Below are positions 22,461-26,770 of a stretch of 26,770 nt of DNA, one piece after another (the first letter of the stretch is position 1; each line of letters opens with the position of its first letter). The stretch is from a virus. Where the stretch lies: the IMG/VR virus record IMGVR_UViG_3300020125_000122, positions 1 to 26,770 of that record; one strand, given 5' to 3'. Position numbers and translations under genes: made by a program. The notes beneath the pieces are model-generated. The model did no database searches and was not told the origin of the DNA. It saw nothing but the letters and a program-made list of their open reading frames with translations.

Positions 22461-23545
22461 GATGCCTCTTCTCCTATTTCAACGTCTGACCAATCGTGGC
22501 CGAATTTCACTGCCTGCTCAATCAACATAGCACTGAAGAACTTCGTCTCGTCGCTCGCGAGCGGTACAGCCTTGTACGCGCGTGCCCAGCTCGGCGCGTC
22601 GGGCTCGAGCAAGTGCGTCTCTTCCTCGCTGATAAAATTGTCGTTCGCCACCCAAGTCGGCGCATAGAACGCGAGCTGAGCGGCGGTCTGCCCAAGCTCG
22701 AACATCTTGTGATGCTCGTCCAGCGTCGACCATGGCGCGCTGACGTAGTGAATCACCGCGTTGCGCATCGTGGCTGTGGTCGGCTTCAGACTGCGGATGA
22801 TGTCCGCGGCCGGGTTCGTGCCCTCCTTCTCGTCTCTCCAAATCGCCATTTCGTCGCACATCGCGCCGATACACGTGAACGAAACAACGCTCGTGATCGA
22901 AGCCGTGAAGCAACGGATCGCACGGTTCATTTTGCTGAACTCGAACGACTCGGCCATCGGCTTGCCGTCCACGCCGATCACGTCGCAGATCGCCTTGATG
23001 GTTACCACTCGCTCTTTCGCTTGCGGTCGCTCGGCGCTGATGATCGCGTAGACGCCCGTGTCGCCGGGCGGCACGTCGTGGTCACCGAACACGCATTCGA
23101 AAACCGCAACGCGGCAGATGGTCGTGCTCTTGCCGCCGCGTCTCCCAACGCGCCACACGCACGCGCGGCGCTGCTTGCGCGGACTGAGCAAGCGCTCGCG
23201 CATCACCCAGTTTGCGAAGTAGAACCGAGCAAGCCGCTTCTTCCACCACTCGGACATCGGAGGCCAGCCGGCAGCGTCGAGCTCGGAATTTATCCACGCC
23301 AGTTTCTCCGGCAGCTGCGGCACGTAAACCTCGCATGGCCCTAGCGGCGGCTCGTCCCGGTTGCCCTCCAACTCGATCCACGCCGAGCCGTCACCGTACA
23401 GCCGAACGCTGTCTAGGTCCGCCGCGCGCTCAAACGCGAACTCCCAAGCGAGCGCATGCGATTCGAGCAGCATTGAGCCAGCTCGGCGCGCCTTCGGCTT
23501 CGCGCCCTTGCGAGCGCGCGGCTTGGCGGTTCGCGGTTTACTCAC
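22457..23545 (-). CDS. terL: Terminase large subunit ATPase domain, separate gene
   Basis: A 362-aa packaging ATPase starting at GTG 23545, which overlaps the upstream stop as GTGA (longer starts run into the previous gene). Its N-terminal 22 residues are very basic. The motifs are Walker A VGRRGGKSTT (about 133-142), Walker B IGAMCDEMAIW with Asp231-Glu232, and coupling motif HYVSAPWST (about 266-274). It then has the usual bridge FYAPTWVANDNFISEEETHL and DETKFFSAMLIEQAV. The protein stops right there, where normal terminases (450-600 aa) continue into a nuclease. That nuclease is encoded 625 bases downstream as a separate gene. The gene drives DNA into the prohead, presumably with that partner. 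Confidence 0.9.
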   Translation of the reverse strand: MSKPRTAKPRARKGAKPKARRAGSMLLESHALAWEFAFERAADLDSVRLYGDGSAWIELEGNRDEPPLGPCEVYVPQLPEKLAWINSELDAAGWPPMSEWWKKRLARFYFANWVMRERLLSPRKQRRACVWRVGRRGGKSTTICRVAVFECVFGDHDVPPGDTGVYAIISAERPQAKERVVTIKAICDVIGVDGKPMAESFEFSKMNRAIRCFTASITSVVSFTCIGAMCDEMAIWRDEKEGTNPAADIIRSLKPTTATMRNAVIHYVSAPWSTLDEHHKMFELGQTAAQLAFYAPTWVANDNFISEEETHLLEPDAPSWARAYKAVPLASDETKFFSAMLIEQAVKFGHDWSDVEIGEEAS

Positions 23546-23874
23546 ACGCGCACCCGACCAGCCAACACATCCTCGCGCGTGATGAGGTACGGGCGGTTCG
23601 CCTCCTTCGCGCGCCTCGTCGCATCGTCGTCGAACAGCCCGACCTTCAGGAAATATTCCAGCGCATCCTGACGATGACGCGGGCCTGTGTAGTACGCAAT
23701 CGTTTGCGGGTCCGTGATTACGTCCTCGCTCACGTTCAAGTTTTTGAACGTCGCCCAAGCCTCCGCCATGTCGCGGTCTACGAAAAAGAACGCATGCGGT
23801 TTTTCGCATTCCTCCTCGTTCACCAACAATTCACCGACTCGCCAGCACTTCAGTCGCTCAGGTTGCTTAGCCAT
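23542..23874 (-). CDS. Hypothetical protein before terminase, small-subunit position
   Basis: A 110-aa protein starting at ATG 23874 (MAKQPERLKCWRVGELLVNE). Longer starts run into the preceding gene. The N-terminal half is compact with HAFFFVDRDMAEAWATFKNL and VSEDVITDPQTIAYY, and the C-terminal half has RHRQDALEYFLKVGLFDDDA then ANRPYLITREDVLAGRVRV. It is overlapped by the terminase GTG. A small terminase would be expected here, but I see no helix-turn-helix or coiled coil, so that role is only a possibility from position. Confidence 0.65.
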   Translation of the reverse strand: MAKQPERLKCWRVGELLVNEEECEKPHAFFFVDRDMAEAWATFKNLNVSEDVITDPQTIAYYTGPRHRQDALEYFLKVGLFDDDATRRAKEANRPYLITREDVLAGRVRV

Positions 23875-23881
23875 GCTTGGC

Positions 23882-24268
23882 TCACTTAACCGCCGAAAGC
23901 AGCGCCGCGGCCGCATAATACTGCGGGTTGGCCAATTGTTGCGCGCCCGTCTTCCCCCAGTTCAGTACCGCTGCCAGCGAAAGCATCGCGGCGACCCCGT
24001 AAACCAGTGCACGAAACCACAGCAACTCTTCGTCAATCATTGCCTTCTGCATCATGCGCACGAATAGCACGCCGCAAATCCAGATAGCAGCTAACGTTAT
24101 TGCGCACGCCGCTAGGTTCGCTATACCCTCGCTCTTCTGCTGCGCGACCGCAATATCCCATGCGTGTGGCGCTATCTTCTGCGCTGCGTCGGTCACTATT
24201 TTCACGCCGTTAGCGATGTGGTCGATAGCTTTCTCGGACGCCTCTGCAAAACTTGGATCACTCATCAT
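23882..24268 (-). CDS. Two-span membrane protein, holin candidate
   Basis: A 128-aa protein with GAGAGG before two adjacent ATGs (24268 and 24265, the second better spaced). It has a soluble helical N-terminus (residues 1-48), transmembrane segments NLAACAITLAAIWICGVLFV (about 51-70) and about 84-103 (WFRALVYGVAAMLSLAAVLN), and a short Ala-rich end. Charge and length are within the range of two-span holins, but holins lack a diagnostic motif and no endolysin lies in the window. It overlaps the end of the 113-aa gene. Confidence 0.62.
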   Translation of the reverse strand: MMSDPSFAEASEKAIDHIANGVKIVTDAAQKIAPHAWDIAVAQQKSEGIANLAACAITLAAIWICGVLFVRMMQKAMIDEELLWFRALVYGVAAMLSLAAVLNWGKTGAQQLANPQYYAAAALLSAVK

Positions 24269-24599
24269 CTTGCCTCTCGCTCAGGTTAACACGCGCGCGA
24301 GCGTAGTACCGGTCGCGCCTAATCTGTCGGTCAATCGCGCTCGCCAGGTCCTTTGACACATGCGGCTCGTGCGGCCGCGTCTCATGCACGCCAGTAATAC
24401 CAATGCGCATCGGTCGGCGCGGGCTCGTCGGTTCCGGCATCTCCACTCGGTAGTCTGTCTCCGGGTCCGCACCATACAACGGGCACAGCCCGAGCGCAGC
24501 GCGCAAGCCGTTGGCGAACACTTGCAACGCCTCAGCCTCGGCACTGCGTCCAGTGAAACGCGCAGGTCGCGACGGGTTAGCTATTCGCCTCGGCATCAT
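24258..24599 (-). CDS. Hypothetical 113-aa basic protein
   Basis: The start is at ATG 24599 (MMPRRIANPSRPARFTGRSA), overlapping the TGA of the 29-aa gene by four bases. The upstream part of the same open frame is a shadow of other genes. A helix EAEALQVFANGLRAALGLCP follows, then a polar Pro-rich stretch with ADPETDYRVEMPEPTSP, IGITGVHETRPHEPHV, and a basic C-terminus with SAIDRQIRRDRYYARARVNL. No domain is recognised. Its role is unknown. Confidence 0.65.
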   Translation of the reverse strand: MMPRRIANPSRPARFTGRSAEAEALQVFANGLRAALGLCPLYGADPETDYRVEMPEPTSPRRPMRIGITGVHETRPHEPHVSKDLASAIDRQIRRDRYYARARVNLSERQDDE

Positions 24600-24685
24600 A
24601 GGCCCCTCGGCATGACGAACAGGCGCAGCAGCAGCAGCACTACCACGCCGACCCCGATGCTCAGAGCGACACGTTCCGCGGTCAT
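24596..24685 (-). CDS. Single-span membrane peptide (29 aa)
   Basis: A very short gene read by hand: ATG at 24685, TGA at 24596-24598. It overlaps the upstream stop and the downstream start by four bases each (ATGA on both sides). It reads MTAERVALSIGVGVVVLLLL and then RLFVMPRGL: an N-terminal charged patch, a 15-residue hydrophobic span and a basic end. Paired coupling on both sides makes translation likely. A holin-accessory or antiholin role with the two-span protein downstream is a guess. Confidence 0.6.
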   Translation of the reverse strand: MTAERVALSIGVGVVVLLLLRLFVMPRGL

Positions 24686-24864
24686 CCGAACAGCTCCGGC
24701 TCGTCGTGCCCCTGGTCGCAGATGCAGTTGTTCGCGACGCGCCCACAGTACTCGCAAGGGCAGCTGCACTCAGTGAGCAAACGCTGACAATCGACGCATG
24801 TATCATCGCATGGGCAGCGCTCAACCGTTGCGCCTCTTCCGCATTTGCATAGCTCAGTGGTCAT
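24682..24864 (-). CDS. Cysteine-rich zinc-binding-like protein, 60 aa
   Basis: ATG at 24864, overlapping the VapE stop by four bases. Twelve of 60 residues are cysteine (6, 8, 17, 19, 23, 26, 33, 35, 37, 40, 47, 49). They come in CxC or CxxC pairs, as in LCKCGRG, CPCDDTCVDC, ECSCPCEYCG and NCICDQ. This suggests two to three zinc sites or a compact zinc-ribbon array. No signal peptide is present, so it is probably cytoplasmic, with metal rather than disulphides. It may be a small regulator or a partner of VapE. Family not recognised. Confidence 0.7.
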   Translation of the reverse strand: MTTELCKCGRGATVERCPCDDTCVDCQRLLTECSCPCEYCGRVANNCICDQGHDEPELFG

Positions 24865-26141
24865 ACGTCGTCCTCGCCTGGCTCGCGCATGGGGAGCCTG
24901 TCCTTGAGTTTGTAGACTGCAAATTTCTTCCCACCTATCAGACGGCGACCGTCCGACGTGTAACCTAGCCGTGTGAGCGATATTCCGACGCGCGTACTCA
25001 TTTGGCGAGTCTGCTGCGCGGGTTGCACGCCGATCGAATTAAGTACCTCCCCAACAGTGAAATCGACCTTGCTCGACGCCGACTCCCAAGTGTCGATGAT
25101 GCTCGCGATTTGGTTCTCCCATACGTCAGCGTCGTAACGTTCCTCCTGCTGGTCCTGTACCTCCTGCACCATCTCCTTGGTGGGGTGCCACTGCTCGCCA
25201 CCCTCGAACAGTGAGACGGCTTCTCCCCACAATTGGTCACGCAGCTTCTCTATTTGCTCGACCTTGATCTCAGCGCCGCAGGTCACAGGCCAGTAGCGTC
25301 TGTTGCCTGTGGGGTCGGTGAAAATCTTCTCGCCGTTAGTGGTCGCGGCAAACACGCATGTACGCGGGCGCTTGATGTTTCCGCGGCCGTAGGGCGGTCG
25401 ATAATCGTCTACCTTGCGAGTAACGAAGCCCTTGAAGGCTGTCAGCTCGGAGCGAACCATCGAGTCAAGCTCGCCTTCTTCGATTATCCATTTGCCGACC
25501 AACGCGATCGCTGCGTCCTTGCCTTCGACGTTTCCGATCTTGTCGATGAAGTATTCAGCACCGCAAAGCGTTTGCAGCGCGGTCGATTTGCGTAGACCCT
25601 GAGCGCCCTGCAAAATCAACATGTAGTCCGCTTGGCAACCCGGTTGGATGACCCGCGCGACGGCGGACACCATCCACCAGATTGCGATCTTCGATACGTA
25701 ACGACTGTGCTGAGCCCCGAATAAGTCGGCCATCATCGTCCCTAGGCGCGGCTTCCGGTCCCACGTGAGTCCACGCAAATACGAGCGTAGCGGGTTGACT
25801 CGGTTCATGCGAGCCGCGGACATGCAAGCCGTGTAGAGCATCGTATCAGGGAACACGCATGGGAATTGCAGCTCGTGCTTTGCTAGAAAGTTTTGCACAT
25901 AGTCAACGTGGTCCACGTCGCTAAACTCTTCGCCGGCTAGAGGGGCCGGAAATCCCGAAATGTTCGGCGGAGACTTGAGCCAAAACGTGCGATCCGAAAA
26001 TTCGTCAAACGCCAGGTGTCCAGCTAGCTTGCCGTGCGTGATGAGCAGGCGCGCGTTGGAGCGGATCTTCTGTAACCCCTCTTTCTTATCGTGACAAAGC
26101 GCCGTGATCCAATGCTGGTCGATCTTGATTACATTGCTCAT
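24861..26141 (-). CDS. VapE-family P-loop ATPase (primase-helicase-like)
   Basis: A 426-aa protein of the virulence-associated E family, whose members include replicative helicase-like proteins of phages, prophages and satellites. Visible motifs are YLRGLTWDRKPRL (about 121-133), ARVIQPGCQADYML, Walker A GAQGLRKST (179-187, with Arg where Gly is usual), the acidic strand WIIEEGEL (218-225), sensor FAATTNGEKIF (264-274) and the arginine-finger type segment DPTGNRRYWPV (276-286). No primase domain is present, and the C-terminus is a winged-helix-like tail. The ATG at 26141 overlaps the upstream stop as ATGA. It probably unwinds DNA in phage replication. It is unusual that it is transcribed in line with packaging and head genes. 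Confidence 0.88.
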   Translation of the reverse strand: MSNVIKIDQHWITALCHDKKEGLQKIRSNARLLITHGKLAGHLAFDEFSDRTFWLKSPPNISGFPAPLAGEEFSDVDHVDYVQNFLAKHELQFPCVFPDTMLYTACMSAARMNRVNPLRSYLRGLTWDRKPRLGTMMADLFGAQHSRYVSKIAIWWMVSAVARVIQPGCQADYMLILQGAQGLRKSTALQTLCGAEYFIDKIGNVEGKDAAIALVGKWIIEEGELDSMVRSELTAFKGFVTRKVDDYRPPYGRGNIKRPRTCVFAATTNGEKIFTDPTGNRRYWPVTCGAEIKVEQIEKLRDQLWGEAVSLFEGGEQWHPTKEMVQEVQDQQEERYDADVWENQIASIIDTWESASSKVDFTVGEVLNSIGVQPAQQTRQMSTRVGISLTRLGYTSDGRRLIGGKKFAVYKLKDRLPMREPGEDDV

Positions 26142-26569
26142 GCGCCGCGCTCGACCGATGAGTCTGGGCGTGTCCGACCTGTCGCACGATCGATGAAGCT
26201 ACCGCTCTTCAGCTCTTCGATCAGTTTTTGCAAATGCGAGCCGTTGCCGGGCTCGCCAGTTTCAAAGCCTCCTTCTGGCATAGTCGGTCGCCGATCGTTG
26301 AGCGTTTTCAAGATGATGTCCCGAGCGAGCGCGTGCTCCGGACCGTTCTGCGAAAAAAGATCTCGATACCGAACTCGATCAATTTCCCAGGCCGTGTCCT
26401 CAAGAGTGATTCTGAGCGGCCAGTACGTGATCCGAGTCAGCCGATCGACCCACAAAACCGAGATGAACTCGCCCAGCATATTTGCGAGTGCGTGCGTTGT
26501 CTCAGTGTGCAGCGCCATCAGGCGGTGGAGGGCTTGCCATTCGAGCGGTGTCGGTTTGCGCTTTCTCAT
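26138..26569 (-). CDS. Hypothetical protein upstream of VapE, 143 aa
   Basis: The start is placed at ATG 26569 (MRKRKPTPLEWQALHRLMAL). A longer GTG start at 26647 would turn the AT-rich promoter-like stretch into codons and is not favoured. The protein is helical with ALANMLGEFISVLWVDRLTR, then a charged segment VRYRDLFSQNGPEHALARDI. A C-terminal region follows with HLQKLIEELKSGSFIDRATG. The gene overlaps VapE by four bases, suggesting a shared replication role, but no family or motif is recognised. Confidence 0.62.
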   Translation of the reverse strand: MRKRKPTPLEWQALHRLMALHTETTHALANMLGEFISVLWVDRLTRITYWPLRITLEDTAWEIDRVRYRDLFSQNGPEHALARDIILKTLNDRRPTMPEGGFETGEPGNGSHLQKLIEELKSGSFIDRATGRTRPDSSVERGA

Positions 26570-26594
26570 GGGCTGCCCAATTCGCCACACGCGC

Positions 26595-26623
26595 GTTAGA
26601 GATACAACTAGCAAGAAGTTCAA
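26595..26623 (-). promoter_or_regulatory. Candidate promoter at head of operon
   Basis: An AT-rich patch in otherwise GC-rich DNA. On the minus strand, TTGAAC (26618-26623, four of six -35 positions) and TCTAAC (26595-26600, four of six -10 positions) are separated by exactly 17 bases. They lie about 25 bases before the ATG at 26569. The downstream genes are coupled, so one promoter here could drive the whole cluster. A weak match, taken with composition. Confidence 0.35.
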
Positions 26624-26647
26624 GGCACTATGCAAAAAGTAAAACAC

Positions 26648-26770
26648 CCGCCTTCACGCCCACCTGTGGACCGCCCTCAGCGCCACCTCAGCCCTCCAAG
26701 GCCCTGGCCCAGCGCATTGGCGGATCGCCCACCAGCTCGATGTCCTAGGCCTGCTAGCGTGCCCGCACAG
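26648..26770 (-). other. Right edge, no gene assignable
   Basis: This 123-base end holds no complete gene. One minus-strand frame is open from the edge to a TGA about 10 bases before the GTG at 26647 (last codons ALRAVHRWA) with GC-rich third positions, so it may be the end of an upstream gene. The frame that reads DIELVGDPPMRWARALEG is also possible. Too short to decide. Confidence 0.3.

Noticed and set aside
22457-23809. Longer reading of the terminase ATPase starting at 23809
   Set aside because: The extra 88 residues run antisense-like through the upstream gene in another frame and are Arg/Gly-rich without terminase features; GTG 23545 with GTGA overlap fits better.
1-26770. tRNA genes, CRISPR arrays, insertion sequences and attachment sites
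   Set aside because: No cloverleaf-like sequence, regular repeat-spacer pattern, transposase or integrase was seen by eye in any part of the window.

Overview
This window is a contiguous piece of a tailed-phage (or prophage) genome with a contractile tail and a Mu-like module order. The DNA is visibly GC-rich. Every gene I can support lies on the minus strand, so transcription runs from right to left. Most neighbouring genes overlap by 1 to 17 bases, usually as ATGA or GTGA stop/start overlaps. That pattern points to one long, translationally coupled operon, probably fed by a candidate promoter near 26595-26623. The host is most likely a GC-rich Gram-negative bacterium. That is inference from composition, from the Mu-like gene families and from a small protein with an export signal. 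No integrase, transposase, repressor, endolysin, tRNA or CRISPR array is visible.

In transcription order, the window opens with an unassigned 143-aa protein, a VapE-family P-loop ATPase (24861-26141) and four small genes: a 60-aa protein with 12 cysteines, a 29-aa single-span membrane peptide, a 113-aa protein and a two-span membrane protein that could be a holin. The packaging module follows. Its large terminase is split. The ATPase is one gene (22457-23545), the RNase H-like nuclease is another (21175-21831), and two unrelated small genes lie between them. A PPC-motif, methyltransferase-like gene broken by a one-base frameshift comes next.

The head module (15697-20558) holds the portal, a ClpP-like prohead protease with an internally started scaffold, a decoration-like protein, a Mu gpT-like major capsid protein, a gp36-like connector and a gpG-like morphogenesis protein. 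The tail module (5594-15704) holds a tail terminator candidate, the sheath, the tube, a tail assembly chaperone with an A7 slippery site that gives a -1 fusion product, the tape measure, a hub fused to a spike-type OB fold, gp25/W-like, J-like and I-like baseplate proteins, and a tail accessory protein.

The left 5.6 kb is the host-recognition end. It holds a 45-aa exported cysteine-rich peptide, a 203-aa protein, a 977-aa beta-helix tail fibre or tailspike, and four more small or partial proteins of probable virion function, the last running off the left edge. The two most structured short gaps (about 1811-1913 and 20559-20615) carry GGGT/ACCC hairpins and share an identical 11-mer.

The most unusual feature is the split terminase. 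The -1 frameshift and the nested scaffold are classical phage devices, and here they can be read directly from the sequence.
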